Shown one piece after another: positions 12,167 to 23,700 of a stretch of 64,000 nucleotides of DNA. Both the position numbers and the translations under genes were made by a program. The first letter of the stretch is position 1. Every line of letters begins with the position of its first letter. The notes beneath the pieces were generated by a model, which was given only the letters and a program-made list of their open reading frames with translations, ran no database searches and was not told the DNA's origin. This stretch comes from Acholoe squamosa (lineage: Eukaryota > Annelida > Polychaeta > Phyllodocida > Polynoidae), in the NCBI GenBank assembly GCA_949317995.1, contig OX439037.1, positions 54,966,080 to 55,030,079 on the forward strand. The letters run 5' to 3'.

Positions 12167-12469
12167 CACTGTAAAAACAGTGTTTAGGGATTAAACACAA
12201 GTGTTTAGAAGTTAAACACTTGGTTAAACACTTATTTGTCCCACTTTTCTCAACACTTCTTAAGTGTTAAACGTGTTTAATTTTAAACACGTTTAACTAG
12301 GAAGTGTTTAACCAAGTGTTTAAATGCTAAACACTTAAACAATTCAGTGTTTAGGTGTTTGAGAATAAGTGTTTAAAAGCTAAACACCTAAACACTTCAA
12401 GTGTTTAGATGTTTAAATATTGGTGTTGAGAAAATTTGGTGTGTATCTTTAAACACCTTTTTTGCAGTG
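12167..12469 (+). mobile_element. Family F MITE, copy F1, dense in GTGTTTA motifs
   Basis: A 303-bp element with ends CACTGTAAAAA and TTTTTTGCAGTG, flanked by TA at 12165-12166 and 12470-12471. It contains at least 16 copies of GTGTTTA or its complement TAAACAC, arranged as overlapping inverted pairs. Copy F2 near 48.2 kb is its reverse complement. A TA target site fits several superfamilies, including Tc1/mariner, so I do not assign one. Confidence 0.85.
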
Positions 12470-12931
12470 TAAGACGCATACAATCTAATATGCTCACTCG
12501 ATAAGAACAAGCGCTAGAAGCAAAATTTCAGTAATCGCTACAAAGTCCGATAATATGCTTTCAATTATGAATTCTGAACACTGATACAGACTAGTAGGCT
12601 AAAAGAATAGTGCTATTACCCATGATTCCGCGGGGCTTAAAGTGAACATAATTAGCGGTTTACTGTGACTGATTTGTTTTCTGTGTCAGTCTGTAGCGAT
12701 ATTAGACACTGTTAGACAGCTTCCGTACCATTCCTTCAATTCTAATTATATAATGCTGACAAGCCGCTGTTAGAGGGAGACATTACCAGATAGGTACATT
12801 CAACATAGAGCCTCAGGCAGCTTACACCACTTAGCTACTTAAAACAGCAGACCCACTGTGTTTCCTTAGATTTCTGTTTGTTGGCAAACTTCCACAAGGT
12901 GGGTGTGCAGCGTGTTTGACTAGTTCCCTGC

Positions 12932-13193
12932 AAGGCATTTCTCAAGGTGGTACGACTAGAGCCCCTTCAAGTCATAATGAGATCCCCCAGTTAAATGCCA
13001 TTACAGCCCTGCATCTAGTGGTTGCTAACAATTGCACTGGTACGACTGCCCTACCCAACCCTATGTTATTACTGCCTTAATTGCTGATCATACAGAATAG
13101 TTGTAGTGTATTACCTACGATCACCCACTCTGATATTGAGGGTTTCAAGTCATACTGGTTGTGTCTAGTCATACCATCTTGAGAAATGCCCTT
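12932..13193. mobile_element. Family T MITE, copy T1
   Basis: A 262-bp element with TIRs of about 30 bp, reading AAGGCATTTCTCAAGG on the left and CTTGAGAAATGCCCTTC on the right. A diverged left part recurs near 34.83 kb, confirming an interspersed family. No target duplication is clear. Confidence 0.7.
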
Positions 13194-13694
13194 CTGGTAT
13201 TGGCATGCAGGAGAGGACTGTGTGCTGGCGCTATGTGAAAGAGCACACCCGCATGGCTGTGTGATATTAGGAAGGGTGCTTTGGTGTCAGCACACACTCT
13301 GATACCCAAATAGGGTCTCTGTGGTGTCACCGTGCTGCCAACAACACCATCAGTCACAGGAGAACATGTCCCTGACACAGGCACAGGGACCAGTGTTAGA
13401 GGGACGCATCGATTGCTTGAAGCCAAAGCTAAGAGCAATGATCACGAGTGACCAGTGTTCTCTAACTTCTCATCCTCAAGGCTATTCCTAATGCTGTCCA
13501 AGTCATCCATGTATAGGCGCTAGCAACTACAGCACCCATCCTCTCACTATCCAAAGCTAATATCCTTTCTCCACATGGTTATAGCATGATTATACGACCT
13601 CCTATACTCATTATCTATTCAATTTACCTTAACATGAATCATCTGCCCAAATGACATTTCACTTCGTTACCTTTACATAAAATTCTTATCCCTT
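13194..13694. other. Unique non-coding stretch
   Basis: An 89-codon open frame on the minus strand overlaps the end of T1 and has no recognised feature. Nothing else supported. Confidence 0.35.
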
Positions 13695-13729
13695 TTATTT
13701 CTCTAAAGTTAGCACACAATAACAGTTAC

Positions 13730-13955
13730 CGGTATAGTCTACTTCTATCGCCATTCTGTTCAAATCAAAGCCCTGAAGTGTTCCTGTATATCGGGTAAAA
13801 ACTATTCGGCCACACTTTTCTTTTGTATTCGCCACAGATTCCACTTTTTCTATTTCCACAAACAGTCTATTAGTATAGTACGCTACATTCAGAGTAAAGT
13901 TTGTCAATGTGTACTCTGAATAGAGCCATGGCATAAAAAGAACTACAAAGACCAT
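13730..13955 (-). CDS. Candidate first exon of a secreted protein, unknown
   Basis: The minus strand opens with ATG at 13953-13955 and a hydrophobic start, MVFVVLFMPWLYS, that reads like a signal peptide. A polar segment follows, with a potential N-glycosylation site (NFT) and the stretch EIEKVESVANTKEKCGRIVF. A donor-like CCG|GTAACT falls at 13730/13729 in a frame that stays open. If it is not used, the frame reads on to a stop at 13695, giving 86 residues with three cysteines. I recognise no domain. The composition is more protein-like than most open frames in this window, but the length is within chance. Confidence 0.3.
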
Positions 13956-14125
13956 TCTCTATAGATCTAGTTACACATGCAAGGTAAAAAGGAGTCTTTG
14001 TAAAAGGCCCCCCTGAAGCCCCTCTTTATCATTTTGGCAATCAGAGGATGTTCATCATAATACATTATTTTTAAAATTTGTTGCAAAAATGACAGTGGTC
14101 AACCTAGAATAAAACAAAATCACAC

Positions 14126-14370
14126 CAGTGGGGTGTTTCAGAAGCAGGTAATGTTTACAACCGGTCATAAGGAGATATGATAGCAGTTTTAATAGTGATT
14201 GTAGGCTTATAACTGCATGTGTTTCTAAAGCATTACCATTATCTTACTGTGTCTATAACTATATGACTGGCGAGAGATGATAATGGTTGCAGTTGTAAGT
14301 TTAGAATCTAACAGTTTTAGAAACAGATATTTAATGTTCATTATCATGTCCGGCTTCTGAAACACCCCAC
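14126..14370. mobile_element. Family I MITE, copy I1
   Basis: A 245-bp element with TIRs starting CAGTGGGGTGTTTCAGAAGC and ending GCTTCTGAAACACCCCAC. Three related copies lie at 25.6-27.6 kb. The CAGTG start resembles hAT ends, but no clear 8-bp target duplication is visible. Confidence 0.8.
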
Positions 14371-14441
14371 AGGGGTTTGAACCTGTTTGGTCTAGATTTC
14401 TAGTCCCATGGGCCTTAACCACTTCACTAGATCGACCAGTC
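14369..14441 (-). pseudogene. tRNA-Ser-like fragment
   Basis: The minus strand reads AGTGAAGTGGTTAAGG (D-arm/A-box region), then GACTAGAAATC around an AGA anticodon, then ACAGGTTCAAACCCCTGT as a T-arm/B-box. This resembles eukaryotic tRNA-Ser(AGA) but lacks a proper long variable arm and has mismatched stems. It abuts family element I1 directly. It may be a tRNA pseudogene or the head of a tRNA-derived SINE. Confidence 0.5.
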
Positions 14442-14547
14442 AAACTTTCAAAGTAAAAAATCACCCTGTTTATCTATAATTGATTACTCAGTTATAGAAG
14501 TAGCATATTGCCCTTCTGTAGATGTTCTAACACCCATAGTATCAGCA

Positions 14548-14596
14548 GAGGACTCATGGTGTAATGGTTAGCACATGGTACGAATCCCATATGGGA
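14548..14596 (+). pseudogene. tRNA-Gln/Glu-like truncated fragment
   Basis: CATGGTGTAATGGTTAGCAC (A-box region) is followed within a few bases by GGTACGAATCCC (B-box). The anticodon arm is missing. The start matches the conserved 5' half of animal tRNA-Gln and its relatives. It is probably a decayed SINE head or a deleted tRNA pseudogene. Confidence 0.5.
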
Positions 14597-14632
14597 CAGA
14601 ATTTTCCCAAGAATTACATCTGCTTTTCAAAA

Positions 14633-14753
14633 ATGGCCTTATTCATAAACCTCCTGCTACGCTTGGCCTATTTCACAAAACCTCCTCCCAGTCCTGACCC
14701 AATTCAGAAAACCTCCTGCTAGAACTGACCTAATTCATAAAACCTCCTGGGCC
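14633..14753 (+). repeat. Minisatellite of about 33 bp, four units
   Basis: Imperfect tandem units share CATAAAACCTCCTGCTA and TGACCTAATTCA. The array follows directly after the tRNA-like fragments. Confidence 0.75.
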
Positions 14754-16628
14754 ACCAAACTGTAGAATATACAAAATAAACCTACAGTATAGGAACAATA
14801 GGGTTCAGAGCCAGGTGGAGTATAAATGTGTCAAATAAGACTCCCTATTGATGCCTAAAAACTGAAGGCACTACACTGGTCTTTCTCTATCTAATACCCG
14901 CCTAGCCAGCCTCCCTACTATAGACCTACATAGAGACTAGCTCTCTGCTCAGCCTCTCTCCCCACTCCTCCTGGACCCACCTCGTTCGCTCTGTTGGGCA
15001 GGCAGAGGAGGGCAATCGGGTTATCGCCACACATGCCGGCGGTGAAAAACTCCAGCTGATCATGTAATGACGTTAGTCCTCTACCTCCAGGGCCGCAGTT
15101 ACCAGCGGTCACCTGACATGAACAAGGCTTGGGATAGCTGCTGGAGGTAGAGGGTATGTGGGGAACGCCTAACAGGGAACCCACTGGGAGGGATAGCCAT
15201 GCTCCAGCATAATATAGATCAGCATGGATGTCTACTCAGTCCCACTCTAACCCGGCATGCAGTGCTCTCCAGTAGGTGCAATGGGGAAGCTTTGATTAAA
15301 CATAGCCATCACTACTTGTGACATAGAAGAGGGCTAGGTGGAATACTGGAAGTGTAGGGCGTAGTAACGAGTGGAAAAGGGACCATCAACCCCAGCCTAT
15401 TCACTGATTAAATCAAAGCCCACTACAGTCTGACAGTGACACGCAACGAATAGGTTGAGGCCGTAAGTTTCTCGCCATAAACACTACAAGGGTATAGGCC
15501 GCTAATGAGGTAATCAGGAGACTGTGAAACCACACGCAGGGCAGGGATATAAGGTAGTGTTAACCACCCAAAGACAAAACGAGGACGCTATGTTCATGTT
15601 CCTTTCTTCTCAATGTACACCGATAAAATTCTGGTCAGTGGCTCGGCCCTTGAATTGTATCGACCTTGTAGAGTCAATATGCTACAAGAATGCAACGGTT
15701 GGTTGCCAGCGTTGCCTTCGTACACCATGCCGATCACAGGACATAGTGCATTAAAGTTGTATGTGGCACTTAAATGACTACGTGTGCAAAATTGACCTGG
15801 GGCAAAACAGAGATTTGGCAGATTTGTGCTCACTCACCATGGGCATGTGGCCTCCCACCTCGGATATGCACTAGTGACGCTGAGCAGTAACAAGTGAGGG
15901 TTATCAGAGATTTGTTATATATGCTGAACCTATGAATCATCATCCCCGAGAGACAACTACACTGTAGGTATAGTGTATGTATAGATGGCCGCTTAATTAT
16001 AAAATTGGCTAAACTACAGGTGTTTATGAATAAAAATATTATGCTTATTCAACATGGGACTTGGTAATGCTTAGGACAAAGTACCTCGACATTATTTTTT
16101 TACCATTCAAAGATTAAACAGTAATATACATGCCATGTCAGCACACTGAAAAATGACACTTTGATATACGAGACCACGGCATCTGCCAACTGGAGGCACT
16201 AAACCACAATAAGTGGTACAAGCAGACTTTATGGCAGGTATAGCCCATATAGCTTTTATTTTTCCTGATGTTGGCAGAAAGACAGGAATATATAAGCAAA
16301 TGTCCACAACCATGGGATATTTTTGCATCATATTTACCACGGTGAGGCTGTCATTATTCGACAAATCCAGTGGACATTTACATTTATGTCATGGCTACAC
16401 AGGTTTGAAAGCTTTTAAAAAAAGTATTTACTTATATAGGAGGTGTTGCTCAACGTCTCGGCGTTCTAAATCCGCCATATTTTTTTTTGTTACGTGACAC
16501 TCTCCGACCAGATCACTGGTCTGCTTAGTTTTAATATAATACACAAAGCATCTGCTGGGAGAGTGGGGCACATGCGCAAACGAGGATAGGCTTTCACTCT
16601 TCCAGCAGATTCTTAGTGTATATATATA
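14754..16628. other. Unique non-coding stretch
   Basis: No repeat family or convincing gene. Open frames of 76-94 codons overlap one another on opposite strands and show no domain. Confidence 0.35.
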
Positions 16629-16634
16629 GGAACA

Positions 16635-16993
16635 CAGGGGTAGACACTGACACTGGCCCGGGAGCCAATGGCCTGCAGTTTTGGCTGAGGGCCTGTAGTT
16701 TTCTCAGGAATCACCTTCCTGTAGGCCCGGGATGACAGAAGTTTACAGAGAGATATCTATAAAAGTTAATTTATATGAGTACATGTTTGTTATATATCAA
16801 TGAAAAGAGAAAATCAGCAGGAATCTAGCCATTCTTGGTAAGTTATGCTGTGAATTAATGAGAAATACCCTTTATTTCTCATTTAAAAAAGTTAACTGGC
16901 TATTCGGGGCCACAGCTTTAGCCCCAGGCCCATAGATTTCTCAAGCCATGGGCCTGGGTGGCCAGTGGCTGGAAAAGTTAGTGTCTGCCCCTG
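16635..16993. mobile_element. Family L MITE with CAGGGG ends
   Basis: A 359-bp element starting CAGGGGTAGACACTGAC and ending GTTAGTGTCTGCCCCTG. It is flanked by the exact direct repeat GGAACA at 16629-16634 and 16994-16999. CAGGGG ends are typical of hAT-type elements, although hAT usually duplicates 8 bp. Single copy in this window. Confidence 0.8.
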
Positions 16994-16999
16994 GGAACA

Positions 17000-18066
17000 T
17001 ATAGCACAATCATCTGGTAGATGATTGTCATGTAGGCCCAAACAAACAAAATGGCGGCACCAGGTTCATTTTCTCGAATGGTAGCTAATAAATTGTGAGT
17101 TTTTGTCTAGTTTACTAGTGATTACAGCCAAAAAGTAAGAGATTAGTCATAGATGCCATTAGACACAAGTCACATGATCGCTGGCCATTGAATATGTGTG
17201 CATTGTATTTCATCCCCCATTGAATACGGCGGTTCTAGTACTGCAGGGGCAGCTACGGGGGGGGGCGAACGGGCCTTGCCCCCCCCCCCCCAAAAAAAAA
17301 AAAAAAAGGAGGAGAGCGAGAAAAGGGTGAAGGAAAGGGGAGAGGAGATGGAGGCAGAATATACCGTAAGAAAGCTTAGGTCACATGGAAATTAACTGTT
17401 GGCTCCTCATATGGATTCAGACTGAATTATTCACAGTTTTAAAAGGATTATTATGGTTGCATTGACTTTTACTTTGCTGTATTGGAACATCGTTGGTACT
17501 GCATGCTTGCACTTCTGGGATGAGTAAAGCCCATAAGGTCAACATGATGCATATAAACTGTTTTTACCACTGCTGAGTTATCCACTAAGGTTCATACTAA
17601 CAGTGCTGGGCATATCTAAAGGTTATTGAGCAAACAAAGTAGCAGCTGTAGCTAACCACTCGAGAAGCAGTGTTGGGGCACAAGTTTATGGATGGGTGGA
17701 TCCAAAATTTTGAAAATAATTACTGGCCTTCACACAAAACTAGTGGCCAAGAAGCTTAATACAAATACTACATTTTATGTGGTGTTAAATAATGCATCAG
17801 CATGGATGTTTTGGGACATCTTCAATGTGCTCTTTGTGTACTTTGGGGAGGTCACCTATCCCTGAAGGATCACTAACATGAACACTGATTTATCACCTAA
17901 AATCATTCACACCTTACACTTGATATGTTCATTTAGAATGCCTCAGAATGCACCATTTCAAGTCTACAACCTCAAGATTTTCTTTTTGAGTTTTGTTTCT
18001 GTCGGTTGGAGGGACGAAACACAGTAGATAGTCTAGAGTGCTATGGCTTTGTGGAAGATTAAGAAA
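17000..18066. other. Unique stretch with a G/C/A homopolymer run
   Basis: At about 17257-17307 there are runs of G (9), C (about 12) and A (15) in close succession. Nothing else is recognised. Confidence 0.5.
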
Positions 18067-18069
18067 CTA

Positions 18070-18555
18070 GAGCACAGCAAGCAGCACAACTGTGGGTTTG
18101 TATAGGGAGCAGGGACTAGTGTACAGTAAGTAGTATAGAAATAGTGGGTTTGTATAGGGTGAAGGGATGAGAAAACAGAAAGTAGTATAAAGAACTGTGA
18201 GTTTGTATAGGGTGCAGGGACTACCTGCAGCACACAGTAAGTAGTATATAGAACTGTGGGTTTGTATAGGGTGCAGTGCCTACCTGCAACACACAAAGTA
18301 GTATATAGAACTGTGGGTTTGTATAGGGTGCAGGGACTACTTGTAACACGCAGTAAGTAGTATATAGAACTGTGGGGTTTTATAGGGTGCAGGGACTAGT
18401 ATACAGTAAGTAGCATATAGAATGTTTTTTTTTTGTATATGGTACAGGGACTAGTGTGCGGTAAGTAGCATAATAGAGCTGTGGGCTTTTATTGGGTGCA
18501 GACACTTAGTACACGCTAAGTAGTATAAAGAACTGTGGGTTCGTGTCAGGTATAG
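18070..18555 (+). repeat. Minisatellite K, 55-62 bp unit, about nine copies
   Basis: Degenerate tandem units contain AGTAAGTAGTATATAGAACT, GTGGGTTTGTATAGGGTGCA and GGGACTA. The array resumes after about 210 bp of other sequence. An open frame repeating YTTYC and PAPYTN on the minus strand is only the array in translation. Confidence 0.9.
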
Positions 18556-18762
18556 GAACTGCCATAGCCGTCGCTGTAAGGCACACCTTGCGTATAAGGC
18601 ATACCCTGAAAACGAGGATATCATATAGGGATCACCAGGAGCTTAATTTTCAACACAATGAAAGATATCCTCATATTCAACACCCCTGACTATGGCTGAC
18701 CCTGTAAGGTGCAGTAGGGGTCCATCCTCGTGTATAAGCTGTGCCTTATACGTGCGATTTGT
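18556..18762. mobile_element. Possible fold-back insertion splitting minisatellite K
   Basis: About 207 bp unlike the K unit. Inner inverted pairs are GTAAGGCACACC with TGTGCCTTATACG, and AACGAGGATATCAT with GATATCCTCATATT. No target duplication can be defined because the host array is repetitive. Confidence 0.45.
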
Positions 18763-18925
18763 GTTAGTGCAGAGTAAGTAGTACAGAACTGTGGCTTTAT
18801 GTTAGGGAGGACCTAGCACAGAGTTAGCAGTATAGACTATTTTTGGTTTGTGTCAGGTGAAAGGACTATTATTCAGTCAGTAGTATAAATAGAAAAATGG
18901 CTTTCTGTCAGATATAGGGAATTAT
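18763..18925 (+). repeat. Minisatellite K, continuation
   Basis: Three further degenerate K units (AGTAAGTAGTACAGAACTGTGG and relatives) continue the array beyond the insertion. Confidence 0.75.
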
Positions 18926-20958
18926 GCGTTTGAATAATAGCACATAACAGGTGGTCTTATTATATATAAATAGAGGACAAAGATAAGGTTGGTAATATAG
19001 AGAAACATATCAATTGCAAATTTAGATTATTATTAAAAGGATGCACTCCCATCCCGTCGGTGCTGAAGGTTGGGCATTGGTCTATGGGCGGATTAAGTAT
19101 GGCGGCTATGATGGCACCAGGCTGCCCATCCTCCACACCCACAAGCCACAACTATGCAGTACCCCCGAATGAGGTGCCAAAGAGGAGGGCCTCATTCTTC
19201 ACATTTAACCCTCTGAGGACAATATGGGCCTCTTTTTTCATGATACATGAAAGCAATGCTGGCAAGTAACTCGCAAGAATTGAGTGAGTCATTCCGATCC
19301 TGGGAGAAAGTATCGATCCTGTAGAATAGGCCTGATAAGTGGTGTATCCCGCCAGGATAACTGGATACATGAGTGCAGTCTTGATACATGGATCATGATG
19401 GAGATTAAACACGACAAATTAAAGCGCTAAGCATAAAGTACAGGGTTAACTCCCCACAGCACCTCCAAACACCCCAGACACTCCTCAACACCCTATCCTT
19501 TGGGCAATACAGCATTGCCACACCTCGGCGTCGTATTTAGCACCTCTATTTCCACTTCCATTTCCCCACTGATGAGCCCTAGCAGAGCTGACAGACAAAG
19601 TTAACAATAGCACGGAGCTGATGTTTTGTGCCGGGGGCTTAAACACACATCACTGCCTGATGACATGGAATCCATGAAAATGTGCTAAAATTGAGAAATA
19701 ATTATATACATTCAGCGTAGGTCTATGTTGGGATATGGTGCCTATCATTCAAATGAACCTAGTGCGTAAACGAGTAGTTATCCCAAGGTCATGGTTTATG
19801 GACTATAATGTTGAATTATGCCACACATACTGGGCTGAATTGACCCCATTTGTCGTCTTGATGCTTTCATTCAGCCAATGCTGCATTACATGTATAGTGC
19901 TCAACATAAAGACATATGAGGCTAAGACATTCCTGTTTGTATGATGTGAGTAGACTCGGCAACCAGCACTACATTAGTGCATCAGGACGACATGGCACCT
20001 GAGTTGTCATGCCACATTTCAAGAGTTTGCAACACAATGGATAATCTGTCAACCATCTGTCAGTTAGAATGCCTCTTGAATCGTGGACCGGCACTCCATT
20101 TGTCATTTTACCTGGCATTTGAAGCCGGCGGTTGACATATCCGATCATATTTAAAAGTCATCTGTCAGCATTCCATCTCACCCTCAGGAAAATCAGGGTA
20201 TACACAAACATTGGGTATGAGTCTTTGTCGTTTATTTTTTGTCAAATTACATCTATATATAGATGAAAAATCGTGAGATTCAAGTTATGAACCAATGACT
20301 CAAGCAAAATTTACTCTGCTCATTCGTTAACCCTTTAAATCCCTCTGTTTGCCACTGTAGCACTGCATAAGGGTTAGTCTAAAATGACTATTATTACATT
20401 TATGGATTTCACCGAGCGCCGCTACTTGAAGACAATTGAGACCACTATTAGTAAAGAAATCTTACACCAATATCTCCTCTTCTACATCAATAGAGCAACT
20501 GATGCATTAGTAAACTTTCCAATCGTAATTGCCAATATGCTCGCCCTGTGTATGGCTTATGAAATAAATAGGACATTGTATTTTACATATTCCACAAACC
20601 ATAATAAAGATTTATAGATTGAGATTGATATCGTCATGGGTGAGTAACAGCCCAGGCAATAATTATGCATTATTTGTAGAGTAATGGTGACGGTGGCTTT
20701 GTGTAGTATTGGTGGAGGGGTTAGGTGATTATACATGGTTCTCTCCCCTGCGCCCCAACCAACTAACACAGTTACCCAGTATAGGACTTGTGGCGCCTTT
20801 TGCTGTGGGTGTTCTGAGGGATATTGGGGTATAGACGGTAATCCTCTTTACCTATCCCACAGGCATGACCGGTCAGAATACAAACATCTATCTTAAGAGC
20901 ATGGGAGCTTATCTCCTGGGGTAGCTTTGTACAGAATGGGATCGTGCCTGGCTTGAGT
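18926..20958. other. Unique non-coding stretch
   Basis: No family recognised. A 77-codon + strand open frame (20384-20617) gives a fairly protein-like, A+T-rich product but has no splice context or domain. Confidence 0.35.
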
Positions 20959-21324
20959 CAGGAGTGTGTTGCTCCTATGGTAAAAAGAGCTGTCAGTAGG
21001 TACCCTCTTTTCAAAAGAAGTCACGCTCTGCTTCACCATTCAACTTGCACTCACCACATTAGTCTGAAAAGTCACTTGCCTTGTTTAAAGCAGAGAGAGC
21101 TGCACTATCAGGTACCTACTCATGTCACACACTCTATAGTATATTATACTGACTGACTTCTCCCAACTAGGTACCTACTCAAATCCCCTATTTTGAGCAC
21201 CGTACTTGAATGTCCACTTGTGAGCAACAAAAGGGACAAGTCATAGCTACATGAAAAGAAAGGACTGGAAACAAGGGCATTTTTAGCCAGCTCTTCCTTT
21301 TACTATAGGAGCAACACCCTCCTG
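20959..21324 (+). mobile_element. Family C MITE, copy C1
   Basis: A 366-bp element with TIR CAGGAGTGTGTTGCTCC and the complement GGAGCAACACCCTCCTG. The interior has repeated TAGGTACC/GGTACCTA boxes and GACTGACT. It is about 95% identical by eye to C4, so it is a young family. No clear target duplication. Confidence 0.85.
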
Positions 21325-21566
21325 AGGTATACATGTAGCACATGTGGGATGTGTATAGTACAACCACAGCCACAGCCTTGCATACACAAATTTTAGTATT
21401 TAGCCGTGACTGACGATATAAGGCAAAGAAAAACCTGGAGTGGAGTAATTTTCACTGTTCTCCATAAGGTGGATTCAGTTTGTATATGCCACAAGGCTGT
21501 TGCCTGGACCAGTAAGTTAATAAGTTACTCGGCGCAGTGGTTCTTTGAATTTAAAGGGTTAGGGTA

Positions 21567-22448
21567 AAAGTCGGTCCTGACGTAACCACTAGGCAGTTAA
21601 GTTGGTACCTTATGTCGCCCATCCTAGGCTACCTTCTTTCAGGTAACATAAAATTACTAATTGATTATACCTCACTAACTACACTAGGTTGACCTTCCAA
21701 ATACCCCTGGAGGTTAATTCAAACGGTCCTGGGATTTCTACCCCTGCGATCTTAGCGTAGGCACATATCATAATACCTAGCCAGTCTACCCTATCTAATG
21801 CAGTGGTTGCAGGCCATTCAGGCACAGCACGTCCTGAGATCACTTCACTATTCCTTTTCCAGCTGTAAGATCACTGCAATCTTAGTGAAATAATTGCATA
21901 GTGGTTTCACCGGAGTACAAGAGAACTCACAGGGAACACTACTGCTCCAAAGGGTGAATGTCCCTGCTGTATTCCTTTATAGGGGAGAGAGGACGTTTGC
22001 TGAATGTCCTTAAGGGCTCTTCAGGCTACTCAGGCATGAAGTGCACTTGAATACTGTACGAGGTCAACTGGACCCTATACTCTATAAGTAGCTCATATAG
22101 GGGGGAACGCTTGTGTAATCACTCTTGTGAGAAGGAGTGTTTCCACTGCTATTTTTTCACTATGGGCCTCTTGCCCCTGTGCACAGTGTGTTCTACTTGG
22201 AATGGTGTAGAAGGGCTGATGCTAAGATCACTGTGATATTAGTACTGGCTGTGAAAAGGCAAGGTCTAATCTTAAGGTCACTTAATTGGATGAGGCAGAA
22301 TAATTCCTAAGATCGCTGAGGTAGCGATCCCAGGACCTTTTGAATTAACCTACAGACATTATTCATAAACTGCGAAAATAACCAATGGTGAATGGGTGGT
22401 CGACTTAAGTTTTTGTCAACAGTCTAGTGGTCGAGTCAGGAGCGATTT
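21567..22448. mobile_element. Element S, about 880 bp with long imperfect TIRs
   Basis: The outer inverted pair is GTCGGTCCTGACG at about 21570 against GAGTCAGGAGCGATTT at about 22434. The inner pair is GGTTAATTCAAACGGTCCTG at 21712 against the complement of CCAGGACCTTTTGAATTAAC at 22330. The ends fold back on each other over more than 100 bp in each arm. The centre is non-coding and has recurring GATCTTAG/CTAAGATC boxes. Single copy here. Confidence 0.65.
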
Positions 22449-23684
22449 ACAATAGTTAGGTCTATGTCGGTTCTCTAAGCCTGCTGCCACGGCTGTTTAG
22501 CTTCTAGGGATCTCCGTTTTAATATGTCTGTAACTGAAATGTATAATTAATAGTGTATCGTAAGATGGCTATGCTGCCTATGTGGTGCATATATGATTGT
22601 AAATTGATTATTTTCTAAGCACCGAGTCCAAACATATATTCTGGAAACACAACAGTCCAAGAGGCTGCTGAATATTAAGTCATGGCGGCCCTATTTCTTT
22701 TCATACATCCCTAATTTCTGCACAAATCATTGAAGTACCGCTGGTGAATGATGCGGGAAAAACACATCATTTTATCATGAGCCCTTACATAGAAAGACAG
22801 GACACCATGAGGATGTGAGGGAGATGAAACCCCCACGAAAAAAGGGAAAAGAAAAACAAACAAAAACACAATATAATGCTAAGGGAAGCGGAATAGCATT
22901 CGGGCACCGCTGGATCGCAAATGAGTTGGAAGTAAAGTTGCTTTTCTCCTGGCAGTATATGCCCCGTCTGTGCAATTACCTCGCCATAAAAGTGACACTT
23001 TATGAAGGTCCTAATAGGGCGCTGTGAGTCGCATATCTGATCTTACAACCCACCACTTATCTCATCCATTCCTGGCCAATAGTAAAACATGTATAAGAAA
23101 TTTACTCCTCCTGGGTGCATATCCTGCCTGCCAGACAGCCTTAGACTAACGTCTGTCTGGGGGAGGAGGTCTGTAGATGGGATAGACTCTGTGTGAAGGG
23201 ACCATAAATTTACTACCATCAATTTTATGCACAGCCTCGAAAGTGTGTCTAGGCCCATTCAGGTATCCTGAATAGTAAGAGAGCCCTAGCAGGCTTATCT
23301 GTTAACAGCACTGTTTGCTAAGGTATAGCTGCAAACGTGATACATGGTTCCAAATACTATGGTCACCCATAAGTGCTATAATGTTTTAGAATGATCTACA
23401 CATCCCGTGACTACTGAACCACAGTTCATACTAGCAGTACTGCACCTTGTATAGACTGCGTACCACTGGGCCGAGTTGTCAACTCTAGTTGTCGGTATGA
23501 TTGATTTAGACATCAGGCTAGGGCCGTCAAACACGCTTTTAGAGGTGTAGGGGCATTGCAGGGTGTCCCAGAGGATCACTAGTTACGATGGGAGACTAAC
23601 TAGGGGGGCATGAATAGATAAGGAATATGCTGATGGATGGGACAGCTAACTTAGGTCTCTAGAGCTTTGACTTTCTGCCACCCC
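22449..23684. other. Unique non-coding stretch
   Basis: No family recognised. A small imperfect inverted region lies near 23120-23170. Open frames are short and opposed on both strands. Confidence 0.35.
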
Positions 23685-23700
23685 AGAAACCTGTATCATA

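Noticed and set aside
20384-20617. 77-codon frame with a fairly protein-like product
   Set aside because: No splice or promoter context, no domain, A+T-rich, and within chance length.
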